A stretch of 64,000 bases of DNA from Enterococcus rivorum (GTDB lineage Bacteria; Bacillota; Bacilli; Lactobacillales; Enterococcaceae): assembly GCF_001742285.1 (NCBI RefSeq), contig NZ_MIEK01000002.1, positions 33,215 through 97,214 on the forward strand, read 5' to 3'. The number at the start of each line of letters is the position of its first letter. The stretch's first letter is position 1. The notes under the pieces are model-generated. The model was not told the DNA's origin. It was given only the letters and a program-made list of their open reading frames with translations, and ran no database searches. The translations under genes were made by a program, and so were the position numbers. Of the stretch, positions 19,419 to 29,168 are shown in pieces.

Positions 19419-20792
19419 CTAATACGGCAATAACAAGATAGAGAGCAATACGACACAAATAATTCCGATAATCGTTGGAACACTTGTCCGTTTTAAAATA
19501 CGTACTGGACTAGCTCCAACCGTTGATGCAACAATCATAACTACCGCAGCAACTGGAGAAATCGTTCTCGCTAAATTTGCAATCATTTGCATTGGTAAAG
19601 CAATCAAAATACCATCAATTCCAGCTTTTGCTGCAATATCAGGAATTAATTCAATCACAGCATAAAACATTGCTAGACCACCACCGCTTAATATGCCAAA
19701 TAAAGTGGTCGCACCACTGAAGATAAGAGTGGTTACTAAGCCTGCTGAAGCAGATGATTCTACTGAAGACATAATGTTATCAATGATTCCCAATGATTGA
19801 ATCGCTGTAGTAAATAATGACCCTCCTACAACTAACATCACTACTTGGCTAAATCCTTGTCCCATTCCTTTAAACATTTCTGCCGCTGAATCTTGAATTT
19901 TTTTATAAGATTTATGGCGAATTGTTTCAAAAAGTACTGCAATAAAAAATGCAATAAATGTCAGAACAAAAATATCCATTTGAATACCTTTAACAAACAT
20001 TCCGGCAATCCCCACAATTAGAATTAAAATTAGTGGTAATAACGGCAACAAGGCATAAATTTTAGGGACATTCAATTCCTCTTGCTTCACTAAGTTATCA
20101 TTTTCAATTTCAACAAAGGCAGAAGCCCCTTCTTTTTTATCGCAATACTTTTGCCAGAAATAATGAGCAATAGCCATGATTAATAATGTCGGAATTGATA
20201 TTTTCGCGTGCCAAACAACATAATTCAACAAATCGTAGCCTAATGTTTCAGAGGCAATAACGTTGTCCGCTCCTAATGGCGTCGGCATAATCGTTGCTGT
20301 CATGGCAATTACCCCTGCGGCAGTCAATGAAGAAATTCCCATACTAGCTAACATTGGGTATAAAATAGCCATCAAAATAATTGCTAAGCTTGAAGCACTT
20401 GGAACAACTAGCGATAATACGTTACCTACTAGAAATACGATTGGAACGAACAGTGCTTTTGATTTAATTTTTTTCAATGGTTTCACTAAAATGTTTACAG
20501 CTACTTGGTTAGCACCAATCGCATTCATATAACCAGAGTAACCAAATAAAATCATAATGACAATTCCAGCAGAACTCACTTGGGCAATGATCGTGTCTTT
20601 AAATTTCAAGAAAATATCAAAGAAAGCAAGCCCTGTTCCTTCTCCTGTTGGATATAAAGGATGACCTAATAAAACTGCAAATAATAATAAGACCAACGCA
20701 CCTGCAATTAAACTTAAAGCTGGATGATAATTTTTAATAATCAAATAAGCAACAATTGCCAAAACAACTAACACTAACAATGATTCAATCAT
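19419..20792 (-). CDS. DcuC-family transporter, probable nucleoside or base carrier
   Basis: A 457-residue membrane protein with about 12 hydrophobic segments. The motif VVPSASSLAIILMAILYPML and the second half HRKSYKKIQDSAAEMFKGMG match the DcuC (C4-dicarboxylate) family of the ion-transporter superfamily. Its place right after a nucleoside hydrolase and with ribokinase suggests that it carries nucleosides or their products rather than C4-dicarboxylates (inference from context). Confidence 0.8.
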   Translation of the reverse strand: MIESLLVLVVLAIVAYLIIKNYHPALSLIAGALVLLLFAVLLGHPLYPTGEGTGLAFFDIFLKFKDTIIAQVSSAGIVIMILFGYSGYMNAIGANQVAVNILVKPLKKIKSKALFVPIVFLVGNVLSLVVPSASSLAIILMAILYPMLASMGISSLTAAGVIAMTATIMPTPLGADNVIASETLGYDLLNYVVWHAKISIPTLLIMAIAHYFWQKYCDKKEGASAFVEIENDNLVKQEELNVPKIYALLPLLPLILILIVGIAGMFVKGIQMDIFVLTFIAFFIAVLFETIRHKSYKKIQDSAAEMFKGMGQGFSQVVMLVVGGSLFTTAIQSLGIIDNIMSSVESSASAGLVTTLIFSGATTLFGILSGGGLAMFYAVIELIPDIAAKAGIDGILIALPMQMIANLARTISPVAAVVMIVASTVGASPVRILKRTSVPTIIGIICVVLLSILLLPY

Positions 20793-20820
20793 AATATGAC
20801 CCCTTTTTTAATTTATTTTT

Positions 20821-21738
20821 TCAGATGCTTTCTAAATTTGAAACCACCCATTTTTGGAAAGCTGGAATGTCAATATCTAAGCAAACCTCTGCATTTGTTG
20901 TATTGTGGTATTTCATTTTTAAATCCGCAACTGTCGCCCCTGCTGCCGGTCCTTCTAAGGCGATCTCAACAAACGTTTTTTGAACTGTAAATAATTCGGG
21001 ATTTGTTAGATAGGCGATAGCACAGACATCATGCATTTTTAAACCCGTCTGCAAGCTGCCACCACGATAATGTTGGAACAAGGAATAAAACATGTTGCCT
21101 ACTTTTCCAAATTCTTTAATCTGTTCTACTTCATTTTTTGTTAATACAGCTGTACTAGTCACATCTAAACCAACCATCACAATTGGAATGTCTGATTGAA
21201 AAACAATTTGAGCAGCATGAGGATCCACATAAGTATTGAATTCGGCACTAGTATGGGTGTTCCCTCTAGAGAGTGAGCCACCCATCATCACAATTTCTTT
21301 GATGTTTTGTTTCGTTTCAGGATACATACTTACTAACAAGGCAATGTTAGTCAATGCCGCAATCGGAACTAAGGTAACTGGCTCAGGACTATTTAGGATA
21401 CAGTTTTTCATCGCTTCAACGGCATGAATAGCTAGCGTCTTTTCGGTAATTGCTGGGAAATCAAACCCATCCATTCCACTTTCTCCATGAATTTCTGCAG
21501 AATCTTCAAGCTGAATCAACAAAGGTTTGTCGCAGCCTTTAGCAACAGGGACTGTTTTACCAAAGAATGACACTAGTTTCAATGTGTTCTCTGTCGTTTT
21601 GTTTACGTTTACATTTCCAGCAACAGTTGTTAGCAATAATACGTCCAACTTCGGATGATTCAACGCAATAGACAGGGCAACTGCATCATCAATTCCTGGA
21701 TCAGTATCAATAATTATCGGTGTTTTTTCTTTTATCAT
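20821..21738 (-). CDS. Inosine-uridine preferring nucleoside hydrolase family protein
   Basis: A 305-residue enzyme that splits ribonucleosides to base and ribose. The calcium-binding and catalytic motif IIDTDPGIDDAVAL is at residues 9-22, the mid-sequence AEFNTYVDPHAAQ is conserved, and the C-terminal MHDVCAIAYL carries the last Asp ligand. Length is typical. GGAGGAAGG precedes the ATG. It is the first enzyme gene after the divergent-boxed control region and presumably forms an operon with the DcuC-like carrier 28 bp on. Confidence 0.93.
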   Translation of the reverse strand: MIKEKTPIIIDTDPGIDDAVALSIALNHPKLDVLLLTTVAGNVNVNKTTENTLKLVSFFGKTVPVAKGCDKPLLIQLEDSAEIHGESGMDGFDFPAITEKTLAIHAVEAMKNCILNSPEPVTLVPIAALTNIALLVSMYPETKQNIKEIVMMGGSLSRGNTHTSAEFNTYVDPHAAQIVFQSDIPIVMVGLDVTSTAVLTKNEVEQIKEFGKVGNMFYSLFQHYRGGSLQTGLKMHDVCAIAYLTNPELFTVQKTFVEIALEGPAAGATVADLKMKYHNTTNAEVCLDIDIPAFQKWVVSNLESI

Positions 21739-21756
21739 ATTTCCTTCCTCCTTTTA

Positions 21757-21830
21757 GATTAAGCGCATTACCTAATCTTTATAAAAAAATACTTTCTTAC
21801 TAATAAAAAAAGCATTTTCAGATTAAGCGC
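21757..21830. promoter_or_regulatory. Paired GATTAAGCGC boxes, candidate LacI-type operators
   Basis: GATTAAGCGC occurs at 21757-21766 and again at 21821-21830, 64 bp apart, in front of the nucleoside hydrolase; the second reads as a near-palindrome TTAAGCGCTTTA. The GCGC-centred half-sites are typical of LacI/GalR repressors, and a LacI-type gene ends just upstream at 21880. Confidence 0.6.
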
Positions 21831-21879
21831 TTTATCTTTACGACCTTATGATAGCGTTTTATTTATATTTAGTCAATGC

Positions 21880-22896
21880 CTATTTTATTTTTTTTACACT
21901 TTCGCCTTGGAAAAGAGTTGGTTCTAAAATAATTTGTTCTGTTTTCTTTGTTCTTTTGGTCATGATTTTCTGAAATAATCCCACTGTTTGTTCTGATAAC
22001 AAAGAAATATTTTGGTCAACGGTCGCTAAAGAAACACCTAAAATATCTGCTATTTCTAAACGATCATAGCCAATTATGGATAGTTCTTCCGGTATCCTTT
22101 TCCCACTAATAAGCCCTTGTTTTAAGACCCCAAAAGCAACCATATCATTTGCTGTAATCACTGCTGTCACGTCTTCTAATTCAAAAAGATTTTTCGCCTT
22201 TTCCATTCCAAAATTAAAACGATAGCCAGTTTCGATTATGTAGTCCTCGTTCAACTCTTCACCATATTTTTCTAACGCTTGTTGATAGCCTTTCAATCGA
22301 TCCATCGTACTAGGAACTTTGAAATCACCTGTCATAAAAGCAATCTTGCGATGACCGTTTTGAAGCAAATACTCAGTTGATATTCTACCACCATTATAGC
22401 TATTAAAATAAACTTGGTTAACTCCTGAAAAAGCAACATGACGATCCACTAAAATAAACGGAGCATCTATTTCTTTTAAAAAGCTTTCTTGTTTTTCTTT
22501 TGATGAAAAAGATTCGTTAGACAAAGCAATAATTAAGCCATCTACCCCACGATTTAGTAGCATTTGAATAAGGCTTTTTTCCACAGTAAAATCATCGTTT
22601 GAATTAACAATAATTGTTAAATAACCGATTTCCCTAAACTGTTCTTCTAATTGTTTACAGAGCTTTGAAAAAAAAGGATTTTCAATGTCTGGAATTACAA
22701 TCCCAACTGTCTGAGAAGCTTTTTTTGCTAAGCTTTGAGCTGCCATATTAGGAACATAATTTAATTCCTTGGCAATTGCTTTAATCTCTTTCTTTTTTTT
22801 CTCTGAAATTCTAGAAGGTTTATCATTTAATACCAAAGAAACCGCCGCTTCCGATACATTAGCCATCTTTGCAATATCTTTCATTCGAATTTTCAT
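21880..22896 (-). CDS. LacI-family transcriptional repressor of the nucleoside/ribose genes
   Basis: A 338-residue regulator. The N-terminal helix-turn-helix (MKDIAKMANVSEAAVSLVLN) is followed by the hinge (AAQSLAKK) and a periplasmic-binding-protein-like domain with TVGIVIPDIENPFFSKLC. The ATG at 22896 with AAGGAG 7 bp upstream is preferred over a start six codons earlier. It lies upstream of the nucleoside hydrolase in the same direction, with the paired boxes between them. The effector is probably ribose or a nucleoside (inference). Confidence 0.88.
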   Translation of the reverse strand: MKIRMKDIAKMANVSEAAVSLVLNDKPSRISEKKKKEIKAIAKELNYVPNMAAQSLAKKASQTVGIVIPDIENPFFSKLCKQLEEQFREIGYLTIIVNSNDDFTVEKSLIQMLLNRGVDGLIIALSNESFSSKEKQESFLKEIDAPFILVDRHVAFSGVNQVYFNSYNGGRISTEYLLQNGHRKIAFMTGDFKVPSTMDRLKGYQQALEKYGEELNEDYIIETGYRFNFGMEKAKNLFELEDVTAVITANDMVAFGVLKQGLISGKRIPEELSIIGYDRLEIADILGVSLATVDQNISLLSEQTVGLFQKIMTKRTKKTEQIILEPTLFQGESVKKIK

Positions 22897-22935
22897 GATT
22901 TTCTCCTTTACCAACGTTCTACTTATCTATTTCCT

Positions 22936-23802
22936 CTACTCATTCCACAAAAAATTAGCGACCGTTTGATCCACTTCTACATTTTCATGTAGTTTACTGT
23001 GTTGTGCCGTTTTTCCATAGAAAATTTTCTCTTGGACATCGTTTCCGTGTAAACGGAGTAATGAAACAACACTCAATGCATCCGTCACAGCAACTGCTTC
23101 ATCACCGCTACTGCCGTCCTCTACGTCACCTGCAATCAACAATGTTTTCATATCTGATGGAACCTTTTCAATACCATTCACATAATCCGTATAGCGCTCA
23201 CTTTGAATCTTAGGTCCATCGGCAAGTACAGTCTCGATATTTTCTACACTAGAATCTTCGACAAAATTATTAAATGGAGCAGCGATTGCCACAAATTTTT
23301 TTATTTTCGGCAAGGTTGAGTCGTCACCAAATGTAGTCAAAAAGCGGAATGAACTGGCGCCCCCCATAGAATGTCCCACAACATTCACTTCATGAATATT
23401 GTAAGTATCTCGAACATATAACAAACAATTTTTTATCCACTCTGCTTGATTCCATTCATGACTTTTATTTTCTTCAAAAAGAACTTGAACACTAGGATTG
23501 TTTGCCTGACCAGTCAATTTCCCTTTAGCCTGTATTTCTCCAGATGCATCTACGGTTAATGTCAATTCTTTTTTTGTGTAGTTATCTTTCTCCAAACGCT
23601 TAATCATTCCACCAAAAGAACTCTTTCCCCCACTATATCCGTGAATAAAGAGGGTTGGCGTAACAGATTTTTGTTGCGTTTCGCTATTCGTAGCTGGCTC
23701 AGCATTTTTTTGCCCGTCATTGACAGTTTCTTGAGCTTTTGAGCAACCTACTAGGAACAACAGAGCTATCACTATGATTAAATACCATTTTTTATTTTTC
23801 AT
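22936..23802 (-). CDS. Alpha/beta hydrolase lipoprotein (DUF915 type)
   Basis: A 288-residue secreted lipoprotein. The signal peptide ends in FLVGCSKAQ, a lipobox with Cys at about residue 20. The nucleophile elbow is GHSMGGASS, and PTLFIHGYSGGKSS gives the oxyanion-hole region of the DUF915 cell-surface hydrolase family. Substrate is unknown; family members are thought to act on esters at the cell surface. Start chosen at 23802 because GAGG lies 9 bp before it. Confidence 0.83.
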   Translation of the reverse strand: MKNKKWYLIIVIALLFLVGCSKAQETVNDGQKNAEPATNSETQQKSVTPTLFIHGYSGGKSSFGGMIKRLEKDNYTKKELTLTVDASGEIQAKGKLTGQANNPSVQVLFEENKSHEWNQAEWIKNCLLYVRDTYNIHEVNVVGHSMGGASSFRFLTTFGDDSTLPKIKKFVAIAAPFNNFVEDSSVENIETVLADGPKIQSERYTDYVNGIEKVPSDMKTLLIAGDVEDGSSGDEAVAVTDALSVVSLLRLHGNDVQEKIFYGKTAQHSKLHENVEVDQTVANFLWNE

Positions 23803-23887
23803 TTCGGTTATCCTCATGATTATTATGGTTATTAGATTTAAGGGAATGGAGCCAAACTCCTTGAGCTTAGTCCCATTCCCTTATTTA

Positions 23888-24430
23888 TTATATCGAATCT
23901 ACTTGTTCATAATCTAGTTCAGTACTTGTTTCACGACCGAACATGTCGATATTCACTTTTAATTTCTGTCTTTCTTCATCAACCTCAGTAACTTCTCCTT
24001 CAAGTCCAGAGAAAGCCCCTTCGATAATTCGAACCGTATCACCAATAGATACATCTAAATCTGACTGACGAGTGCTCATTCCGATTGAACGTAAAATATG
24101 ATTGATTTCTTCTTGCAATAGCGGTGCTGGTTTACTTCCTGCGCCATGAGATCCAACAAACCCAGTTACTCCAGGCGTGTTACGAACAACATACCAAGAA
24201 TCATCAGTCATTGTCATTTCTACTAAAACATACCCAGGAAATGTTTTGTTGACTACTTCTTTTGCCTTACCATTTTTTACTTCCGTTGCAGTTTCTTCTG
24301 GCACAACAACACGAAAAATAAAATCGCCCATACCCATGCTTTGCGCACGAGATTCAATGTTCGCTTTTACTTTGTTTTCATAGCCAGAATACGTGTGTAG
24401 CACATACCAATTTTTTTCAAATGATTCCAT
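23888..24430 (-). CDS. nusG: Transcription termination/antitermination factor NusG
   Basis: A 180-residue factor that binds RNA polymerase. The NGN domain opens with KNWYVLHTYSGYENKVK, and the C-terminal KOW motif is GDTVRIIEGAFSGLEGEVTE. Length is standard. It follows secE and rpmG in the usual order. Confidence 0.97.
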   Translation of the reverse strand: MESFEKNWYVLHTYSGYENKVKANIESRAQSMGMGDFIFRVVVPEETATEVKNGKAKEVVNKTFPGYVLVEMTMTDDSWYVVRNTPGVTGFVGSHGAGSKPAPLLQEEINHILRSIGMSTRQSDLDVSIGDTVRIIEGAFSGLEGEVTEVDEERQKLKVNIDMFGRETSTELDYEQVDSI

Positions 24431-24575
24431 GTTGATTTCGGCTCCTTCGATTTATCTTTAATTTTTATAATCTTAAATTTATCCATTACAATCTGAAAAT
24501 AAAAAAACCTCAGTTCCCCGAAGTTTTTCTTCACCTATTATTATAGCACTGCTTAAAATAAATTACTAGTTTGAA

Positions 24576-24746
24576 TTAACGGATTACTAGACCAAAAAGC
24601 GTTTGAATAACTGTATCCATCACAAAGAATAGCGCTGCAAAAAGAATAGATGTTTCAAGAACAACTAATGTATCTTTACGCAATTGTTTTTTTGTTGGCC
24701 AAGTCACAACCTTCATCTCATCAATTACACTACGTAAAAATTTCAT
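24576..24746 (-). CDS. secE: Preprotein translocase subunit SecE
   Basis: A short gene of 56 codons plus stop. The protein starts MKFLRSVIDEMKVVTWPTKK, the invariant SecE pattern (E...V.WP...), followed by one membrane helix (VLETSILFAALFFVMDTVIQ). It joins SecY and SecG in the translocon. It sits between rpmG and nusG on the minus strand, as in most Firmicutes, with GGAGGG before the ATG. Confidence 0.95.
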   Translation of the reverse strand: MKFLRSVIDEMKVVTWPTKKQLRKDTLVVLETSILFAALFFVMDTVIQTLFGLVIR

Positions 24747-24763
24747 GTGTTTCCCTCCTATCT

Positions 24764-24916
24764 TTATTTCGTCTCTTTATGTAACGTGTACTTCTGGCAG
24801 TATTTGCAAAATTTATTAATTTCTAACCGCTCACCACGTTTTCCTTCACTGATAGCTTTAGAATAGTTTCGAGAGCCACAAACTGAACAAGCAAGAGCTG
24901 CTTTTTTTGTTGCCAT
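24764..24916 (-). CDS. rpmG: 50S ribosomal protein L33
   Basis: A 50-residue zinc-ribbon ribosomal protein: [18 protein letters not shown], then [17 protein letters not shown] supplies the second CxxC pair. All four zinc cysteines are kept. The ATG at 24916 follows GAGGAGG; upstream in-frame starts are not credible. It is first in rpmG-secE-nusG. Confidence 0.97.
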   Translation of the reverse strand: MATKKAALACSVCGSRNYSKAISEGKRGERLEINKFCKYCQKYTLHKETK

Positions 24917-25065
24917 AGTTCGACCTCCTCTATTCAGAAATTTACTAACTAACATTATCACTTTTTTCTTCCGATGTCAATGGTAGTCTCACTTGGCTAT
25001 TGTTTTTATTCAAGTTATGTTATCATACTATTGATTAGAAGAATTTAATTTACGGAGGGCTTAAA

Positions 25066-25710
25066 ATGCTACTTAAATCAGTTGTAATCAAGAAGAAAAA
25101 TCTGACTACGGTCAACGAATCCTGCACTTTAGATGAGGCGTTGAAAATCCTTGAAGAATCTGGCTATCGTTGTGTTCCTATTCTAGATGAATCTGGAAAA
25201 ATTTTCCGAGGTAATATCTATAAAATGCACATTTATCGCCATAAAGCCAATGGCGGAGACATGTCTTTACCGGTTACTTATTTATTAAAAAATGCAACAA
25301 AATTTATTTTTGTTAATACCTCTTTCTTTAAAGTATTCTTTACAATAAAGGAACTCCCTTATATCGCAGTACTTGATGAAAACAACTATTTTTATGGTAT
25401 CTTAACACATAGTACTTTATTGAATATTTTAGCCCAATCATGGAATATAGAACAAGGAAGCTATGTTTTAACAGTTGCCTCTACTGGGAAACAAGGAGAC
25501 TTAGCAAGCATCACAAAAATCATTGCGAAACACAGCAGTATAGCTAGTTGTATCACATTAGATATCGGAGAAGATGAGTTCATTCGCCGTACATTACTGA
25601 CCTTGCCTTCAGACACAAGTGAAGAAACTTGTGCAGTCATTGTTGAAAATCTAGAAAAGAAAAATTTCAAAGTCATTGAAATTGAAAACTTAAAAAATAA
25701 CACTAAATAA
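25066..25710 (+). CDS. CBS-domain protein, probable c-di-AMP receptor CbpA-like
   Basis: A 214-residue cytoplasmic protein. Two CBS motifs occupy residues 1-130 (CVPILDESGKIFRGNIYK; IAVLDENNYFYGILTHS) and an ACT-like C-terminal part follows (about 140-205). The size and CBS-ACT order match the listerial CbpA rather than the shorter CbpB/DarB group, which bind c-di-AMP and link it to other stress or potassium responses. The ligand is inferred. GGAGG precedes the ATG. Monocistronic. Confidence 0.75.
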   Translation: MLLKSVVIKKKNLTTVNESCTLDEALKILEESGYRCVPILDESGKIFRGNIYKMHIYRHKANGGDMSLPVTYLLKNATKFIFVNTSFFKVFFTIKELPYIAVLDENNYFYGILTHSTLLNILAQSWNIEQGSYVLTVASTGKQGDLASITKIIAKHSSIASCITLDIGEDEFIRRTLLTLPSDTSEETCAVIVENLEKKNFKVIEIENLKNNTK

Positions 25711-25733
25711 GACTATTTATTCTGATAAAAAAC

Positions 25734-25778
25734 AACCTCAGACCAAAATCTTCTACCGAAGGATTTTGATCTGAGGTT
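25734..25778. terminator. Bidirectional terminator after the CBS gene
   Basis: A near-perfect 17-bp stem (25734-25750 with 25762-25778) between convergent genes, A/T tracts on both sides. Confidence 0.85.
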
Positions 25779-25781
25779 ATT

Positions 25782-26237
25782 TTATACATCTTTAGTTTCT
25801 ACTCGAAACACAGTCCATTCATCCATTGGTTGTGCTCCTTGAGCTTTGTAAAAATCAATCGATGCTTTATTTTCATCTAAGCACCACCACTCCACTCGAC
25901 CTAATTGCTTTTCTTTGGCAATCTGGAACATTTTATTTAAAAGCTGTTTGCCATAGCCTTTGCCTCGATATTTTTCTTCAATAAACAAATCTTCAATATA
26001 CAATCCTGATCGTCCCAAAAAAGTTGAAAAGTTATAAAAATATAGACAAAAACCAATTTCTTTCCCCTCTATTTCTGGAAAAATAACTTCAGCACCTTTT
26101 TTATCAAAAATCCATTCTTCTAGAATTTGTTCATTTGTTGTCACTTCATCTGCAAGTCCCTCATAAGCAGCTAGTTCTTTAATATACTTATAAATCAGGG
26201 GAATATCCTCCTTGGTTGCTTCACGATACGCTAACAA
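25782..26237 (-). CDS. GNAT N-acetyltransferase, diamine-acetyltransferase-like
   Basis: A 151-residue GNAT protein. IEDLFIEEKYRGKGYGKQLL is the acetyl-CoA motif, and LGRVEWWCLDENKASIDFYK matches the spermidine/spermine or diamine acetyltransferase group. Polyamine or other amine substrates are likely but unproven. It starts 31 bp past murB and is probably co-transcribed. Confidence 0.82.
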   Translation of the reverse strand: MLAYREATKEDIPLIYKYIKELAAYEGLADEVTTNEQILEEWIFDKKGAEVIFPEIEGKEIGFCLYFYNFSTFLGRSGLYIEDLFIEEKYRGKGYGKQLLNKMFQIAKEKQLGRVEWWCLDENKASIDFYKAQGAQPMDEWTVFRVETKDV

Positions 26238-26268
26238 ATAAACGCCTCCTTTTAAATGAGTAAATGTT

Positions 26269-27171
26269 CTATTTTTCTTCCCCGATAATCCGAACTTCAG
26301 TTTCTAATTCAACGGAGAATTTTTCTTTGATTACTTCTTGAATATGGGCAATTAGCTCTACGTAATCTGTTGCTGTCGCATGATCTACATTAACAATAAA
26401 TCCCGCATGTTTTTCAGAAATTTGAGCACCGCCCCATTTCAATCCCTGCAAACCAGCATCTTGAATTAATTTCCCAGTAAAATGTCCTTCCGGTCGTTTG
26501 AAAACACTACCACATGAAGGATATTCTAGCGGCTGTTTTGACTCTCTTAATTCGGTTAATTCATCCATTTTATTTTTAATCAATTCTTTGTTGCCTTGTT
26601 CCAAAGTAAATGTTGCTTGAAGAACAATACAGTGCATTTTTTGAATCGCACTATGACGATATGAAAAGTCCATTTCTTCTTTTTTAAAGGTTTGAATTGT
26701 TCCATCTTCTAGTAAAACATCAACAGAAGTAAATACATCTTTTATTTCGCCTCCATAAGCGCCTGCATTCATATAAACTGCCCCTCCTACACTGCCAGGG
26801 ATACCACAAGCAAACTCAAAACCTGTTAATTGATGAGCAAAAGCTTCATAGGTTGTATCAATCAATTTTGCTCCAGCTTCAACCGTTAACTGCTCTCCGT
26901 TTACTTGCACTTTTTTCATGTCTTCAAGCATAATAACCATCCCACGAATACCGCCATCACGGACAATTAAGTTACTTGCGTTCCCTAAAACCAACCAAGG
27001 AATTTCATGCTCTTGACAGTATGCGACAAGTTTTACAACTTCTTCACGATTTTTTGGAAAAGCCAAAACATCTGCGGGTCCACCAGTTTTTGTAAAAGTT
27101 TCATTCATTAAAGGTTCATCAAAAAGTAATTTTATATTTTCTAAAGTAGTGCTCATCGTATTTTTATCCAC
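26269..27171 (-). CDS. murB: UDP-N-acetylenolpyruvoylglucosamine reductase
   Basis: A 300-residue FAD enzyme that makes UDP-MurNAc in peptidoglycan synthesis. FAD-binding [11 protein letters not shown] and [20 protein letters not shown] are kept, and the active Ser lies in [13 protein letters not shown]. It has the shorter type IIb form of Gram-positives. Located upstream of the GNAT gene on the minus strand. Confidence 0.96.
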   Translation of the reverse strand: MDKNTMSTTLENIKLLFDEPLMNETFTKTGGPADVLAFPKNREEVVKLVAYCQEHEIPWLVLGNASNLIVRDGGIRGMVIMLEDMKKVQVNGEQLTVEAGAKLIDTTYEAFAHQLTGFEFACGIPGSVGGAVYMNAGAYGGEIKDVFTSVDVLLEDGTIQTFKKEEMDFSYRHSAIQKMHCIVLQATFTLEQGNKELIKNKMDELTELRESKQPLEYPSCGSVFKRPEGHFTGKLIQDAGLQGLKWGGAQISEKHAGFIVNVDHATATDYVELIAHIQEVIKEKFSVELETEVRIIGEEK

Positions 27172-27245
27172 GAAAGTCGTTCCTTTCTATATAAACATCC
27201 TTTTCATTCTAGCATGCCTCGTTAAAACTTTCTAGTCTGTCTCTT

Positions 27246-28160
27246 TTATAAAATATGTCGTTCGTGCTGAAGAAGCATTTTCCCACATAACTCATGGCTT
27301 AACAGTGTCTTTTCTTGTCTCAATAACTGTTGATTTCCCGTCTCAACTGCATGAATAAATTTAGTAACCATTTGCTGAAATCCTCTTTTTTCTAATGTTC
27401 CTGTCCAATCATCGAACGTTTTTATTTCTGTTCCTCTACCCGTTTTAATGGTTAGATCAGTCAGATTTTCAAGAACATAGGTAGCCTCCTCACTCATCAC
27501 TTGGAATGTTTCTGTATTAGCCCCAGAAAAAAGATTCATCGAACAAATAACCGTTGTACTCTTTGTTTCTAATTGTAAAAGCGCTCGTTTTAAAAAGCCT
27601 TTTTCTTCGATTATTTTACTTTGACTATCAAAAATGTCATCGTCTAATAAGTACACTGCTGTATCTACCACATGTAAAAATAAATCGTAAATAGCAAAAG
27701 GAACAGAATTCTGACTCATCACGCGATTTTTTTGTAAAATGAGCACGTTTTTCTTTTCGACCTGCTTCAACTCTTCTACACGCGGAGCAAAACGACGATT
27801 AAATCCTATCATTAGTAGTAACTTTCTATCATGCGCCAAGTGCTGCAATGCTTTTACTTCCGCTGGATTTTCACTTAGTGGTTTATCAATAAAAACATGG
27901 ATTCCTGCATTTATAAGCTTTTCAACAGTAATTGCATGTACTTTCGTTGCAACATGTACAAAACAAGCCTCGATGCCCTCTTGAATCAGTTCTTCTATCG
28001 TTTCAACGCCAGTCTCAAAGCCATATTTTTCTGCAATCTCTTTACGTACCGTTTCATTGCGACTTGCTAAAACAAAAGTTACTTTATTTCTTAAAGCAGC
28101 ATAACTAGGCAGGTATGCTTTTTGCGCTATATTTCCTAGTCCAATAATTCCAATCTTCAT
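27246..28160 (-). CDS. Gfo/Idh/MocA family NAD(P)-dependent oxidoreductase
   Basis: A 304-residue dehydrogenase. The Rossmann motif is at the start (MKIGIIGLGNIAQKAYLP) and the family motif IDKPLSENPAEVKAL at about residues 91-105 contains the key Lys-Pro. The remaining sequence fits virulence-factor MviM-like members. Substrate unknown. Start set at ATG 28160 with GGAGG 7 bp before it. No operon partner; about 350 bp of control region separates it from the divergent esxA-like gene. Confidence 0.85.
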   Translation of the reverse strand: MKIGIIGLGNIAQKAYLPSYAALRNKVTFVLASRNETVRKEIAEKYGFETGVETIEELIQEGIEACFVHVATKVHAITVEKLINAGIHVFIDKPLSENPAEVKALQHLAHDRKLLLMIGFNRRFAPRVEELKQVEKKNVLILQKNRVMSQNSVPFAIYDLFLHVVDTAVYLLDDDIFDSQSKIIEEKGFLKRALLQLETKSTTVICSMNLFSGANTETFQVMSEEATYVLENLTDLTIKTGRGTEIKTFDDWTGTLEKRGFQQMVTKFIHAVETGNQQLLRQEKTLLSHELCGKMLLQHERHIL

Positions 28161-28509
28161 GAAAAAACCTCCATCCAAACTAGATTGATAATTTCATCTT
28201 ACTACTATATATTGTAAACACCTACAAGAAACATAAAGAGCTTCTCCCACACATAAATTTTAATCTATGTAGTGTGAAATGTAAATCGCCTTGTGAAGTC
28301 TGTTTTTAGTTAAACTACATCTACTTCAATCTAACTAACCTGAGTTTAAAGTGATATTTTGCAAATCCCTTACAAATATCATTTTAAAGAAAAAAATATA
28401 ATAAAGAATTTTATACTTAGCGTTGTGCACCTATGTAATTATTGATATGATTGAATCAGAATCATTTTCAATGTTACATAGTTTTTATTTTATTATTGGA
28501 GGAAAAAGA
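28161..28509. other. Intergenic region before the T7SS effector island
   Basis: An AT-rich stretch with no gene. It must hold the promoters of the divergent Gfo/Idh/MocA and esxA-like genes. I see no clear repeat or hairpin; an in-frame extension of the esx ORF back to 28423 lacks a ribosome site. Confidence 0.5.
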
Positions 28510-28803
28510 ATGGCACAAATCAAATTATCACCAGAAGAACTAGAAACATCTGCAACGAAATACACCCAAGGATCAGAAGAAATTTTAACCGTTTTATCAA
28601 ACCTTGAAAGAGAGCAGGAGGCTATCCGCTCTAACTGGGAAGGTAGTGGCTTTGAAAGCTTTGACAATCAATTTGTGGAATTACAACCGAAGATTCGTGA
28701 GTTTGGTGAGTTGTTAGAACAAATCAACCAACAACTACGTTCGGTGGCGCAAATTATGCGTGATACTGATAATGATATTTCACAAGCGATTAATAATCGT
28801 TAA
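28510..28803 (+). CDS. esxA: WXG100 family type VII secretion substrate (EsxA-like)
   Basis: A 97-residue helical-hairpin protein. The central NWEGSGFESF supplies the W-x-G turn, and the C-terminal tail MRDTDNDISQAINNR follows the usual pattern of WXG100 proteins. Such proteins are secreted by the EssC/YukAB system and help export LXG effectors. GGAGG is 7 bp before ATG 28510; a longer frame to 28423 is unlikely. No ess/yuk machine gene is in the window. Confidence 0.9.
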   Translation: MAQIKLSPEELETSATKYTQGSEEILTVLSNLEREQEAIRSNWEGSGFESFDNQFVELQPKIREFGELLEQINQQLRSVAQIMRDTDNDISQAINNR

Positions 28804-28868
28804 TTTATAAAGCAATAGACGAAGAAAGAAATGATTCTTCGTCTATTTTTATCAAAGGAGTTGAAAAG

Positions 28869-29168
28869 ATGGCGAAAATTTCAAGTAATTTAAGCATTGC
28901 TGGTAGTGTTTCTAGTTCTTTAAGTCAGGCAGCTAGCGGATTAAGTGGGGTACAAAATCCTTCAACGTTCGCGGAACGCACGAATGTTTCAGGAAATAGT
29001 AGTGCCAGAAAAAGTGGGACGGACTTAGTTAATGCATTACATAAAATTTCAGATAGTATTGCCAAAGATGGCAATAACATTCATTCCGTGGCGCAAGAAT
29101 TTGCGGCGATTGATCAAAAAATTAAGAATCAATTGGATAGCCTCTCCTTAGGTGGTCGTTTAAGATGA
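28869..29168 (+). CDS. LXG-associated helical protein 1 (DUF3130/TIGR04197 type)
   Basis: A 99-residue small protein with a Ser/Gly-rich N-terminus (MAKISSNLSIAGSVSSSLSQ) and a helical C-terminal half (LVNALHKISDSIAKDGNNIH). It fits the Lap1-like family that binds the LXG domain and helps target it to the T7SS. AAGGAG precedes the ATG. Its stop overlaps the start of the next gene by 4 bp (ATGA), so the two are translationally coupled. Confidence 0.78.
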   Translation: MAKISSNLSIAGSVSSSLSQAASGLSGVQNPSTFAERTNVSGNSSARKSGTDLVNALHKISDSIAKDGNNIHSVAQEFAAIDQKIKNQLDSLSLGGRLR

